Part shown: piece after piece, positions 9,641 through 19,497 of the stretch
How positions within the stretch are numbered: the first letter of the stretch is position 1
Layout: every line of letters starts with the position of its first letter
Assembly (NCBI RefSeq): GCF_001543285.1
Contig: NZ_CP014164.1
Span: forward strand, 2,135,878 to 2,199,877
Direction: 5' to 3'
Origin: Aerococcus viridans
GTDB lineage: Bacteria > Bacillota > Bacilli > Lactobacillales > Aerococcaceae
Length of the DNA: 64,000 bases
The notes under the pieces: generated by a model
Databases searched by the model: none
What the model saw: only the letters and a program-made list of their open reading frames with translations
Told to the model about the DNA's origin: nothing
Translations under genes and position numbers: made by a program

Positions 9641-10981
9641 CTATACATTTCCTCCGTCTTCTTTAAAGTACTCCGGCAGTTGCATGTCACCTTCATAAGA
9701 AATAATGACCGGCTTCTCACCCAAGGTTACACGGCCATTGACAACCCGGTAACTTTCTTTAGTAATTTCATTCTTATATTCACCGTTGGGTATACCTAAT
9801 TCAATCGTAGCGGGCTGGCCATCTTCTTTTAACTTGAATACCCCAAACAAATGTTGGTTATAATAATGGTAAGAAAGGACTACAGTCGCTTCCCCTGCTG
9901 GCATAATCGTATAGTAACCACTCTTACAAACTTCTCGTTTCTTAATTTGTGACATTCGATTGATCAATGGGGTTAAATCTTGATTAATAGTCCAGTTAAT
10001 CATCTCACCGCTTTGGAAGTTAAATCGTTCTTTTGATCCATACTCCTGTCCCATAAATACGCTGGCTATCCCTTTTTGGAAAAAGGAAAAAGCTGTCCAA
10101 TTTTCTAGTTCACTACCTGGTTTAACACATTCTGCAAAGCGTGGGAATTCCTCAAATTCTAAAGAATGCATACTTACGTATGTATTTGGCAACATCAACT
10201 CTTGGTAATTTAAGGTACCAACAAAGTTTTCCAAGGACAAATCTCCATGATAAAAACGATTTTTATAGAAGGAACCTGGAATTTGATCAACTACGTCAAA
10301 GTTAGGATATAATTCCCCTTCTGTCCAATAAGGCATATTCATTTGTTGTAACTTCGTTAGGATTGATAAAGGCATGGTTGCAGCCACCCAATAGAAATAT
10401 GGATGAACATCTTCCACTTCAGCCCGTGCTGACGCCCAAAATTCAGGACGAACCAGTTGGGCATGGTTTGCCGCAAACCCATCCACAAATTTAGCCCAAT
10501 ATTTTAGATTTTCAATGATGTAATCCCATAATTTAGGGTTGGTATAGTCTAAATCGTAGGAACTATCATAGATGTCCAATCGAGAAATCATTTCGCCCTG
10601 TTCATTATGTAAGAAATATTCAGGATGTTCTTTAACTAACTCCGAATCCTTTGCCAAATGGAATAATTGTAGGTTTAACATCACTTGCATCCCCATCTCA
10701 TGGATACTGTCCACTAATTCTTGAAAATCATCTAGGCTCCCATACTGCTGGGAAACCTCAGAAATATTTTTCACGATCATTGGATTACCTTTCAAATTAT
10801 CAGCAACCCTCAAGTCAGTAGTTGGAAAGATAGACTGCAGTAAAATAATGTCTACGCCCAAATCTTTTAAACGTTGAAGCTCTGGAATAATCGATTTGAA
10901 AGTCCCTTCCTTTGTAAAATTGCGAACAAATAACTTATACAACGTTTTGTGACGTAACGTTAAATTCGTTACTTTAGCCAT
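9641..10981 (-). CDS. GH13 alpha-amylase-family protein with degenerate catalytic sites
   Basis: 446 residues, recognisable as a GH13 (beta/alpha)8 barrel with a C-terminal beta domain: GVDIILLQSIFP near 42-53, GQEYGSKE at 311-318. The four conserved regions are altered. Region I reads NLQLFH (103-108) instead of D-x-x-x-N-H. Region II reads GFAANH (168-173), where GFRxD is expected, so the nucleophile Asp is Asn172 and the Arg is Ala. Region III keeps a Glu (TEGEL, 220-224). Region IV has MHS (271-273) in place of HD. It is therefore probably not a standard glycosidase; a binding or regulatory role is inference. It has no signal peptide and is coupled to the HAD phosphatase gene. Confidence 0.8.
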   Translation of the reverse strand: MAKVTNLTLRHKTLYKLFVRNFTKEGTFKSIIPELQRLKDLGVDIILLQSIFPTTDLRVADNLKGNPMIVKNISEVSQQYGSLDDFQELVDSIHEMGMQVMLNLQLFHLAKDSELVKEHPEYFLHNEQGEMISRLDIYDSSYDLDYTNPKLWDYIIENLKYWAKFVDGFAANHAQLVRPEFWASARAEVEDVHPYFYWVAATMPLSILTKLQQMNMPYWTEGELYPNFDVVDQIPGSFYKNRFYHGDLSLENFVGTLNYQELMLPNTYVSMHSLEFEEFPRFAECVKPGSELENWTAFSFFQKGIASVFMGQEYGSKERFNFQSGEMINWTINQDLTPLINRMSQIKKREVCKSGYYTIMPAGEATVVLSYHYYNQHLFGVFKLKEDGQPATIELGIPNGEYKNEITKESYRVVNGRVTLGEKPVIISYEGDMQLPEYFKEDGGNV

Positions 10982-11157
10982 GGCTGACCTCCTATATTAA
11001 CTGCGGCTCTTTTTGCTATCTTCATTCTAGCATACGTGCATCAAATTACTCACCATAATCATCCTTATCACTAGTAAAAATGATTTTATTAGTTTAACAA
11101 CGTGTAAAAGGCTTTTTTTGCCCGTGAATAAGCGGAATTTATACATAAAAATTTTTG

Positions 11158-11191
11158 CGAACGATTGAAAAATAAATTAACTAAACATTCG
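11158..11191 (+). promoter_or_regulatory. PurBox-like inverted pair upstream of the purine permease gene
   Basis: CGAACGATT (11158-11166) and AAACATTCG (11183-11191) form an inverted pair 16 bp apart. The CGAAC half-site and 16-17 bp spacing match PurR boxes known from Bacillus subtilis. The pair ends 10 bp before a -35 element. Confidence 0.6.
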
Positions 11192-11200
11192 TGTTTAGTA

Positions 11201-11228
11201 TTGATTTTTCCTCTCGAGTCTTTATAAT
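11201..11228 (+). promoter_or_regulatory. Promoter of the purine permease gene
   Basis: TTGATT (11201-11206), 16-bp spacer, TATAAT (11223-11228); a sigma-A type promoter 42 bp upstream of the GTG start. Confidence 0.7.
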
Positions 11229-11269
11229 GATAGGAGTAGTTAATTAAATTCATAAAAGGAGCAAGAAAA

Positions 11270-12742
11270 GTGAAAAAAATAGAGGAATTTTTCCAATTGA
11301 AGGAAAATGGGTCAAACTTTTCAACTGAATTGATTGCCGGTTTATCAACCTTCTTTGCAATGAGTTACATCATTTTTGTAAACCCAGCAATTTTATCTCA
11401 AACAGGTATGCCTTACCAAGGAGTATTCTTAGCAACCATTATTTCATCAGCTTTAGCGACATTATTTATCGGATTATTTGCTAACGTACCTTACGCATTG
11501 GCACCAGGTATGGGATTAAATGCTTTCTTTACTTATACAGTAGTTTTCTCACTGGGCTTTACTTGGCAAGAAGCGTTGGCAATGGTATTTATCTGTGGTT
11601 TATTCAACATCTTCATCACAGTAACTAAATTCCGTCAATTAATTATTAAAGCAATTCCAGACTCATTACAACATGCAATTGGTGCTGGTGTTGGTTTATT
11701 CGTTGCTTACATTGGTGTTAAAAATGCCGGTTTCATCAACTTTACAACTGAAGCAGCAAACATCACAGCTGTTAACGGTCAACCATTTGATGCCACTCAA
11801 TCTGTATTCGAAGGCGGTCTAGCGACAATCAACTCTACTGGGTCAACACTACCAGAAATTTCTACTTTTACAGACCAAACTTCATTATTAGCATTATTCG
11901 GCCTAATCCTAACCATCATTTTATTATTGAAAAATGTAAAAGGTGCGATCTTAATTGGTATCATCGCGGTTTCAACTATCTACGTTATTTTAAACCCAGC
12001 TGCTTTAGCCACTGTCAACTTCGACCAATCTGGTTTAGGCGCTGCCTTCCAAGACTTGGGTGTTACTTTCGGAGCAGCCTTTGGTAAAGAAGGATTACTA
12101 TCACTTTTTGCTGATCCATCCCGTTACCCATTAGTAATCATGACAATCTTTGCTTTCTCTTTATCTGATGTATTCGATACAATTGGTACCTTCATTGGAA
12201 CAGGTCGCGCTTCGGGTATCTTTACTAAAGAAGACATTGATAATATGGATCAATCAAGCGTCATGAACACTAAATTAGATAAAGCACTTTTTGGTGACGT
12301 TGTTGGTACCTCATTAGGTGCGGTCTTCGGTACTTCAAATATAACTGTATATGCTGAATCTACTGTAGGTATTTCCATAGGTGGCCGTACAGGTTTAACA
12401 TCTGTATTTGTTGCTATTGCTTTATTCTTATGTGCTTTCATCTCACCTTTCGTTGGTTTAGTACCAAGTGCTGCAACTGCACCAGCCTTAATCATCGTTG
12501 GTATTATGATGATGTCAGCTATTCGTGAGATTGATTGGACTAGCTTAGAGGTTGCAATTCCTGCCTTCTTCGCTTCAGTATTTATGGCTTATGCTTACTC
12601 AATCTCATATGGTATTGCAGCAGGATTCATCACTTACTGCATCGTGAAAGTAGCACTAGGGAAAACAAAAGAAATTCATCCAATCTTATGGGGTGCATCA
12701 TTCTTGTTCTTAGCTAATTTCATCATCTTAGCCATGATCTAA
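11270..12742 (+). CDS. pbuG: NCS2-family guanine/hypoxanthine permease
   Basis: 490 residues, about 12 membrane segments. ELIAGLSTFFAMSYIIFVNP near the N-terminus and the APGMGLNAFFTY segment (about 78-89) mark the AzgA/PbuG/PbuO branch, proton-coupled uptake of guanine, hypoxanthine or adenine; the exact base is not readable from sequence. The start is GTG at 11270 with AAAGGAG eight bases upstream. It is monocistronic, with a terminator after it. The PurBox pair and promoter upstream suggest PurR control together with the pur operon at 33-46 kb. Confidence 0.88.
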   Translation: MKKIEEFFQLKENGSNFSTELIAGLSTFFAMSYIIFVNPAILSQTGMPYQGVFLATIISSALATLFIGLFANVPYALAPGMGLNAFFTYTVVFSLGFTWQEALAMVFICGLFNIFITVTKFRQLIIKAIPDSLQHAIGAGVGLFVAYIGVKNAGFINFTTEAANITAVNGQPFDATQSVFEGGLATINSTGSTLPEISTFTDQTSLLALFGLILTIILLLKNVKGAILIGIIAVSTIYVILNPAALATVNFDQSGLGAAFQDLGVTFGAAFGKEGLLSLFADPSRYPLVIMTIFAFSLSDVFDTIGTFIGTGRASGIFTKEDIDNMDQSSVMNTKLDKALFGDVVGTSLGAVFGTSNITVYAESTVGISIGGRTGLTSVFVAIALFLCAFISPFVGLVPSAATAPALIIVGIMMMSAIREIDWTSLEVAIPAFFASVFMAYAYSISYGIAAGFITYCIVKVALGKTKEIHPILWGASFLFLANFIILAMI

Positions 12743-12772
12743 ATCACTAAACTAATATTATTCGCTATACCT

Positions 12773-12798
12773 AAAGACCAGGTTCTCTGGTCTTTTTT
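12773..12798 (+). terminator. Terminator after the purine permease gene
   Basis: Stem AAGACCAG / CTGGTCTT with a five-base loop, then a T run. Confidence 0.85.
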
Positions 12799-12990
12799 CT
12801 TGCTTTTTAGAAACATTTTTGTATTCTTTTTTCATTCAACATGATATAAAATTTCTTTGAATATTTATGAAAACGTAACAATTCAAGGTTTTCTTAAGGA
12901 TACTTTGCAGAAGTTGATTTCAAATGATTTATAAACCATTAAACCGTTTCCTTTTTGACATCATAAGCGCTAAAATAGGAATGTTGATAG

Positions 12991-14160
<1,170 letters not shown>

Positions 14161-14189
14161 ATTTTAGCAGTCATTTTATATATAAGATG

Positions 14190-14227
14190 AGGTCAAAGGG
14201 AATGTAGACATTTTCTTTGACCTTTTT
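14190..14227 (+). terminator. Terminator after lactate oxidase
   Basis: Stem AGGTCAAAG / CTTTGACCT followed by TTTTT. Confidence 0.85.
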
Positions 14228-14366
14228 GTTATCGCTAATAAAGGCGAGTATTTAAGCACCTGTCCTAGTATTAGCAATCCCCTCACCTTAGATACTAGTC
14301 TTTGCATTCCTGAATCGACACGCTTATAATACTTACTATAAGTAAATTGTAGAGAGGAGCGTTACC

Positions 14367-14513
14367 ATGGGTATCGAAAGCCATAAATCTACTGAGTTAG
14401 AAGACTTATTTGCCTCTATCGTTAATATTGACGGCGATGGAGATAAGAATAAAAATCAAGATGATCAAAAAAACGAATCTGAAAACGACAAATCAAGGGA
14501 CGATAATAAATAA
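14367..14513 (+). CDS. Small acidic protein, 48 residues, unknown function
   Basis: ATG at 14367 preceded by GAGAGGAG at seven bases; stop TAA at 14511. The product begins MGIESHKSTELEDLFASIV and continues into a highly charged tail rich in D, N, K and E. Residues 22-33 (DGDGDKNKNQDD) resemble an EF-hand loop with acidic residues at positions 1, 3, 5 and 12 but lack the usual Gly at position 6. There is no signal peptide. It lies 27 bp upstream of the DsbA-family gene and probably shares its transcript. I do not recognise a family. Confidence 0.6.
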   Translation: MGIESHKSTELEDLFASIVNIDGDGDKNKNQDDQKNESENDKSRDDNK

Positions 14514-14540
14514 ACCACTACAAGGGAGCTATTTTTCTAC

Positions 14541-15188
14541 ATGGAAATTACAATTTGGTCTGACTTTGTATGTCCGTTCTGCTACATTGGACAAGCACAT
14601 TTAGAACGCGCAATAGAAAACTTTGCCCACGCTGATGAGATTACAATTGAGCACAAATCATTTGAATTAATGCCTGGTGCAAAACATGATCCAAATAAGA
14701 ACTTCTACGAATCATTTGCTGACTTAAAGGGCACTACACCTGAAGAAGCGAAACAAATGAACGACCAAGTCAAACAAATGGCAGCTGCTACTGGCTTAAA
14801 CTTCAATTTTGATATTATGAAAATGGCAGATACCATGCCAGGCCACCGTGTATTCCAATATGCGAAAACACAAGGCAAAGATGACGAATACTTCAAAGCA
14901 TTCTACACTGCATATTTTGAACAAGGTGCTTTAATCAGCGACGAAGACACTATTATTCGCTTGTCTGAATCTATTGGTTTAGACGGCGACAAAGTCCGTC
15001 AGATTTTAGCCAGCGAAGACGAATTCAAAGCTGAAGCCACAGCTGACATCTTCCGCGCAGGTGAAGTTGGCGTTCAAGGTGTCCCTTTCTTTGTATTTAA
15101 TGATAAATACGCGGTACAAGGTGCCCAACCTGTAGAAGTATTCCAACAAGTTTTAGACCAAGTATACGCAGAAGAACAAGAAGCATAA
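14541..15188 (+). CDS. DsbA-family (FrnE-like) thiol oxidoreductase
   Basis: 215 residues without a signal peptide, so cytosolic. The N-terminal thioredoxin motif is C11-P-F-C14 in WSDFVCPFCYIG, followed by the helical insertion of the DsbA fold, and the cis-Pro loop lies in GVQGVPFFVF (about 174-183). FrnE-like proteins are disulfide isomerases or oxidoreductases linked to oxidative stress. Its position after lactate oxidase, an H2O2 producer, is suggestive but not proof of a link. The GGGAG site lies rather far (12 bases) from the ATG. A small acidic ORF precedes it. Confidence 0.9.
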   Translation: MEITIWSDFVCPFCYIGQAHLERAIENFAHADEITIEHKSFELMPGAKHDPNKNFYESFADLKGTTPEEAKQMNDQVKQMAAATGLNFNFDIMKMADTMPGHRVFQYAKTQGKDDEYFKAFYTAYFEQGALISDEDTIIRLSESIGLDGDKVRQILASEDEFKAEATADIFRAGEVGVQGVPFFVFNDKYAVQGAQPVEVFQQVLDQVYAEEQEA

Positions 15189-15200
15189 TACAACCTTATG

Positions 15201-15227
15201 GCCCGCAGCTTATTAGCGGGTTTTTTT
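15201..15227 (+). terminator. Terminator after the DsbA-family gene
   Basis: Stem CCCGC / GCGGG with a nine-base loop and seven T. Confidence 0.8.
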
Positions 15228-15235
15228 GTAAAAGA

Positions 15236-15266
15236 AAAAGGCTAGGACAACTGGACCCTAGCCAAT
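15236..15266 (-). terminator. Terminator of the 280-residue membrane protein gene
   Basis: Minus strand: GGCTAGG / CCTAGCC with a ten-base loop and a TTTTT tail, seven bases past the stop codon at 15273. Confidence 0.8.
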
Positions 15267-15272
15267 AATTAC

Positions 15273-16115
15273 TTATATTTGTGAATTTGTATCCAATGAA
15301 TGTACAGGTGTTCGTTCATTGATTTGCCAATGGAGAACGATAAAGGTCGCAATCCAAACAGCAGCGATATCCAAGCCTAAACGAGCTACTAAGTCAAAAA
15401 TGCCGACATCATAACGTAGATACATCATGGCATAATTGGCTACTGCAATCCAAGCAAAGAACTGTAGGGCAAACTGATTGGTTTTGCCAATATGGTTCTG
15501 CCGGATGATATAGCGTTGTATTGCACCAAAAGATAAGCCAATTGAAAGTCCCATAATACCGGACCAAAGAATAGCTACTGGTAACTGCCCATCATCCGCT
15601 CCATAAATATCTAGGCCTAGATAAGCCACTAGCCTCATAATCGCAAAAACTAGTATGTAGACACGTAAGCCTCTGGTATAGAAAAAAGGTTTTGGCTTAT
15701 ACATTAACCGTTGGCGAGCCATTAGCCGGTAAATCAACTGACCTTGTATCATGAAAATTAAAATCGCTTTAACCGGATTAATCATCCAGTCCGTCTCCAC
15801 TAAATGGGGCATGGGTTCAGCTCGGTAAACTAAGAAGACCAATAACTCTGAAATAACATAAAGTATTACCTTAGTTCCTTTGGTTCCTGGCAAGCGAAAA
15901 TCGACTAGATAGTAAGCATAGGTCATGAATGTATAAATCAAAAAATAAATTATAAATAAAGTTGGATAATAAATCCCTTGTTGAACCGCTATACCATCTC
16001 CAAGAATTGCTTGAAAACTTGGATTTGGGAACCACATCTCTAACATCACATGCAACAGGCTCATAACACTCGCTATAAATGCGCTATATAGCCATCTTTT
16101 ATTTCTATTTCGCAT
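15273..16115 (-). CDS. Polytopic membrane protein of unknown function
   Basis: 280 residues with about seven to eight hydrophobic segments, a basic N-terminus (MRNRNKRW) and a short hydrophilic C-terminus. No catalytic motif or transporter signature is apparent, and I do not recognise a family. It is monocistronic, convergent with the DsbA-family gene and divergent from rlmA, so context gives no functional clue. Confidence 0.65.
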   Translation of the reverse strand: MRNRNKRWLYSAFIASVMSLLHVMLEMWFPNPSFQAILGDGIAVQQGIYYPTLFIIYFLIYTFMTYAYYLVDFRLPGTKGTKVILYVISELLVFLVYRAEPMPHLVETDWMINPVKAILIFMIQGQLIYRLMARQRLMYKPKPFFYTRGLRVYILVFAIMRLVAYLGLDIYGADDGQLPVAILWSGIMGLSIGLSFGAIQRYIIRQNHIGKTNQFALQFFAWIAVANYAMMYLRYDVGIFDLVARLGLDIAAVWIATFIVLHWQINERTPVHSLDTNSQI

Positions 16116-16258
16116 ATTCCCTCACTTCTCAAACCATTATGAATAGCTAGCATGAAAAAAAGACAGCCAGCATTAAACATATGGATCATCATTAATAAGT
16201 CTATTCTAACATGCTATAATAAAAGTGAGAACTATGACAAATTCAAAAAAGGTGACCT

Positions 16259-17152
16259 ATGGAATCAAAACGAACACAAGCAATTCAAAAATTTAATTAC
16301 TGGACTACGCGCATGACCTGCCCTATCTGCAAAAGCAATCTATCTTTTAGCCATAATCAAGTCCGTTGCGATCACAATCACAGCTTTGATATCGCTAAAC
16401 AAGGTTATATTAACCTTGCACCTAATCACCAAGAAGCACACTACAACAGCGACCTATTCACTGCTCGCCAACGAATCATGCAAGACGCAAATCTATACGC
16501 CGGTGTTTACCATCAAATCTTAGACCTGATAATGGAAAAAGGGGTAGACTTGTCGCAAGTTAGCAACCTAATTGACTTAGGCACTGGAGAAGGTAGTCAC
16601 CTCCACCAGCTAGCGCAAACTTGGCAGGCACATGTGGCCAACGATCAAGATCAAATGCCACAATTCTTAGGCTTAGACTTAGCTAAAGATGGTATCCTTT
16701 CCGCTGCCAAACACTATACCAACGCCCTTTGGGTGGTTGCTGATTTAAGTCAATTACCCTTTAAAGATGGACAAGTAGAGGGTACGATTACCATCCTTTC
16801 ACCCTCTAACTACGCTGAACTAAACCGAGCACTTTCAGAACAAGGTTGGGCCCTAAAAATTGTACCCGGCCCTAACTATTTAAAAGAATTACGGAAAATC
16901 ATTCTACCAGTGGATGAACAAAAGCACGACACTTCTGCGTCCATTGCTAAATTTAAAGCAGCCTTCAATGACTTTGGTCAAAGCCACTACCAACAATATC
17001 GACCATTAAATAAAGAGCATATACGCGATTTAATTCAAATGACACCGTTAATGTGGCATGCCAACGAAAGTCAAATGACAGAAGCTATGGCATTAGATGG
17101 TATTACTATTGACTTACAAATTCTATTTGGACGCAAAAAGGAAAAGAGTTAG
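16259..17152 (+). CDS. rlmA: 23S rRNA (guanine-N1)-methyltransferase, RlmA family
   Basis: 297 residues. An N-terminal zinc ribbon has C21-P-I-C24, C37 and H41, followed by FDIAKQGYINL, a hallmark of the RlmA group. A Rossmann-type SAM-binding domain follows with DLGTGEGSHL (motif I) around 106. The enzyme methylates N1 of a guanine in 23S rRNA domain II; in Gram-positives the RlmA(II) type acts on G748 and influences macrolide (tylosin) sensitivity. The exact position is inferred from phylogeny. The ribosome site AAGGTGA lies just before the ATG. Confidence 0.9.
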   Translation: MESKRTQAIQKFNYWTTRMTCPICKSNLSFSHNQVRCDHNHSFDIAKQGYINLAPNHQEAHYNSDLFTARQRIMQDANLYAGVYHQILDLIMEKGVDLSQVSNLIDLGTGEGSHLHQLAQTWQAHVANDQDQMPQFLGLDLAKDGILSAAKHYTNALWVVADLSQLPFKDGQVEGTITILSPSNYAELNRALSEQGWALKIVPGPNYLKELRKIILPVDEQKHDTSASIAKFKAAFNDFGQSHYQQYRPLNKEHIRDLIQMTPLMWHANESQMTEAMALDGITIDLQILFGRKKEKS

Positions 17153-17168
17153 CCCTTTTCCTTTTTTT
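17135..17168 (+). terminator. Terminator overlapping the rlmA stop
   Basis: AAAAGGAAAAG / CTTTTCCTTTT hairpin enclosing the stop codon, then a T run. Confidence 0.75.
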
Positions 17169-17199
17169 AATCTATCTCACTGATAATCAACCTAGACGT

Positions 17200-17559
17200 T
17201 TATTCTTTTGCATCCTCAAACACATAATCTGGGAAATACTTTTCTAAAATAACCGGTAAATCATAGTCATCCGGGAAAAATCTACTATATACCTCTTGTC
17301 CTTCATCAAATTGACCTTCAAGTCCTAAAACTTCAAAAACATCAACAACTTTAGCAACTGCCCATTGGATTGAAGTGCCTTCAACCACTTCATAAGGTTC
17401 TTCCAAATTATCCTCTTTGATAAAACGAATCAATTCTTCTTTTGGCATGTCTTCATCCAAATGATAAAGTAAGATTTGGTTTTCATAGGAATGACGCGGA
17501 CTTCCATCATCCACATTATAAGCTTGTTTGATAATATTGATACTATATACATTCTTCAT
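17200..17559 (-). CDS. Small cytosolic protein, possibly DUF4288
   Basis: About 119 residues from the ATG at 17559 (MKNVYSIN...); an ATG four codons earlier overlaps the likely AGAGG ribosome site. It is an acidic, non-membrane protein beginning with a YSINIIK strand and containing EGQEVYSRFF, an arrangement I associate loosely with DUF4288-type proteins. No enzyme motif is visible. It lies just downstream of the SDR gene on the same strand with a short gap, so the two may be co-transcribed. Confidence 0.6.
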   Translation of the reverse strand: MKNVYSINIIKQAYNVDDGSPRHSYENQILLYHLDEDMPKEELIRFIKEDNLEEPYEVVEGTSIQWAVAKVVDVFEVLGLEGQFDEGQEVYSRFFPDDYDLPVILEKYFPDYVFEDAKE

Positions 17560-17606
17560 GTATTTCAACATCCTCTTCTACAAAGCTCTTTACCCGTAAA
17601 ACATAT

Positions 17607-18389
17607 TTACATGACTGCAGCCGCACCACCATCAATATTAAGTGCCACACCTGAAATATAAGAAGCTGCATCAGATACTAAGAAAGTAATGGCATTAGCA
17701 GCTTCCACCGTTTCACCAATACGACCTAAAGGTGTATTGGCTGATTGACTTTTAGAAAATTCTTCCCAAGTTTGATCAGGAGCGTTATCTTGCCAACGTT
17801 TTTCGATTTGTTCACTACGCACTAAACCAATAGATACAGCATTCACACGAATATTATACTCACCTAATTCTTTACTTAATTCCTTTGTTAAGCCAAGACC
17901 AGCAGCACGGCTAGTTGACGTTGGCAATGAATTAGCTGGAGGTGTTTTTCCGGCGATAGCAGTTAAATTCACAATAGCGCCTGAATTTTGTTTCTTAAAA
18001 TATGGCAACACTTCACGAGTAAAATTCACTACACCAAAAACTTTAATATTCAAGTCTCGTTGCCATTCAGCATTATCCACCGCATCGAAACTATGGGCTG
18101 ATGATCCACCTGCATTATTAATTAAAATATCAATACGACCAAATTGATCAATTGTCTCAGCAACTACTTTTTTAGCATCTTCTTCGACAGTTACGTCCCC
18201 AACGACATAGTGGACTTTTCGACCTGTGATTTCTTGAATAGCTCTTTGCGCATCGACAAGACGATCCTCACGGCGGGCAACAATTGTCACGTCAGTCCCC
18301 TCGCTCGCTAATGACTTAGCTGTCTCAAATCCGATTCCACGGCTGGCCCCTGTAATAATCGCTACCTTTCCTGATAAACCTAATTCCAT
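17607..18389 (-). CDS. Atypical short-chain dehydrogenase/reductase lacking YxxxK
   Basis: 260 residues from the ATG at 18389 (a TTG just before it is unlikely). The NAD(P) site TGASRGIG (13-20) and NNAG (91-94) are intact. Where the catalytic YxxxK should be it reads T157-S-T-S-R161, and the usual catalytic Ser region is NLTAIAG with Thr143. The subgroup of 3-oxoacyl-ACP-reductase-like SDRs with non-canonical tetrads is known, so this may be a genuine variant enzyme or a binding protein. It lies upstream of the small DUF gene. Confidence 0.85.
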   Translation of the reverse strand: MELGLSGKVAIITGASRGIGFETAKSLASEGTDVTIVARREDRLVDAQRAIQEITGRKVHYVVGDVTVEEDAKKVVAETIDQFGRIDILINNAGGSSAHSFDAVDNAEWQRDLNIKVFGVVNFTREVLPYFKKQNSGAIVNLTAIAGKTPPANSLPTSTSRAAGLGLTKELSKELGEYNIRVNAVSIGLVRSEQIEKRWQDNAPDQTWEEFSKSQSANTPLGRIGETVEAANAITFLVSDAASYISGVALNIDGGAAAVM

Positions 18390-18518
18390 CAAAAGACTCC
18401 TTTCTAAATTGTATTTCTATATATATTATAATCGAAATATTTTTAAACCAAAATAAAAACCCTTACAATCAAAAAGACCTATGACACGATAGGCATAGGT
18501 CCACTTCCGTATTGCTTG

Positions 18519-19403
18519 TTAGCCGATACCAAATTTGGCATTTTCTAAACGGGCTACATCCATTTTTTTCATTTTAAATAATGCATCTAGGACTCGTTTC
18601 TTTTGTTCTTCATTGGCTGTTTCCATGATTTGTAAGTAGGCTTGTGGGACCACTTGCCAAGAAATACCGTGACTGTCTTTCAACCAACCCATCGCCTCAG
18701 ATTCTTCGTGGGCAGATAATTTGTCCCAGTAGTAATCTACTTCAGATTGCGCACCGGCAACAATCAAGAAGGAAATAGCTTCAGAAAACTCTTCATCACT
18801 ACCAAAACCATGGTCCATAAAGACTAATTGTTGGTCGCCAACATTTAACTCGGCATAATTCACCTTAGCACGCCCATCTTGAGCTTCACCTTTTTGGTAA
18901 TAATTGATGTGGCCGGGCGCTGCCATTTGAAAAATAGTGGCATAATCCTTTAAAGCTTGCTCTGCTTGACCACAATACTGACCGGCAAACAATAGAGATA
19001 CACGGATTTTATGGTTTTTTGGCACGTCTGGTGCCAGCATAATTTGCCATGATAAACCAAATTGATCTTCTACCCAAGCATAGCGGTCGCTAAACGGATA
19101 AGCATCCAACGGCATCAAGTCTTTTCCACCTTTTGCTAATTTAGCATATAAAGTATCTACCTCTTCAGCAGTATCTAACGATATCATCAAAGAGAATGAG
19201 GGGTTCATTTTAAAATCACTATCCCCATTAAAAGCCGCAAATGCTTGATTTTCGATCGTAAAATCGTAAGCAACAGATTCACCTTTAGCCATTGGATAGT
19301 GGATTTCACGAGTAATCTCACTTTGACTAAAAACTTCAGTGTAGTATTTAACTGCTTCTTCAGCTTGGTTGTCGAAACATAACTGGATCGCAATTTGTCG
19401 CAT
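18519..19403 (-). CDS. Two-domain VOC/PhnB-like protein
   Basis: 294 residues from the ATG at 19403, chosen because AAGGAG lies eight bases before it; the frame is open 11 codons further up without a site. Two consecutive glyoxalase/PhnB-like domains (about 1-135 and 140-275) each start with a strand and an 'AEEAVKYYTEVF'-type or 'AEQALKDYATIF' helix. The family (sometimes named 3-demethylubiquinone methyltransferase-like) has no firmly known reaction in Firmicutes. Monocistronic in appearance. Confidence 0.8.
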   Translation of the reverse strand: MRQIAIQLCFDNQAEEAVKYYTEVFSQSEITREIHYPMAKGESVAYDFTIENQAFAAFNGDSDFKMNPSFSLMISLDTAEEVDTLYAKLAKGGKDLMPLDAYPFSDRYAWVEDQFGLSWQIMLAPDVPKNHKIRVSLLFAGQYCGQAEQALKDYATIFQMAAPGHINYYQKGEAQDGRAKVNYAELNVGDQQLVFMDHGFGSDEEFSEAISFLIVAGAQSEVDYYWDKLSAHEESEAMGWLKDSHGISWQVVPQAYLQIMETANEEQKKRVLDALFKMKKMDVARLENAKFGIG

Positions 19404-19497
19404 ATTTATTGCTCCTTCAACATTGAACTCTTCCAATACTTATAAGTAAAGAATAAGCTAAAAACCAATGAATGTCGAATAAAAACGGCTATACTTT

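Noticed and set aside
11100..11269. Guanine riboswitch before pbuG
   Set aside because: None of the conserved purine-aptamer loop sequences are visible; a PurBox pair explains the region better.
12866..12882. cre site upstream of lactate oxidase (ATGAAAACGTAACAAT)
   Set aside because: Good on the left half but two mismatches in the right half, including the conserved CA; too weak to list.
12955..12976. Promoter TTGACA / TAAAAT before lactate oxidase
   Set aside because: The spacer would be 10 bp, too short for a normal sigma-A promoter.
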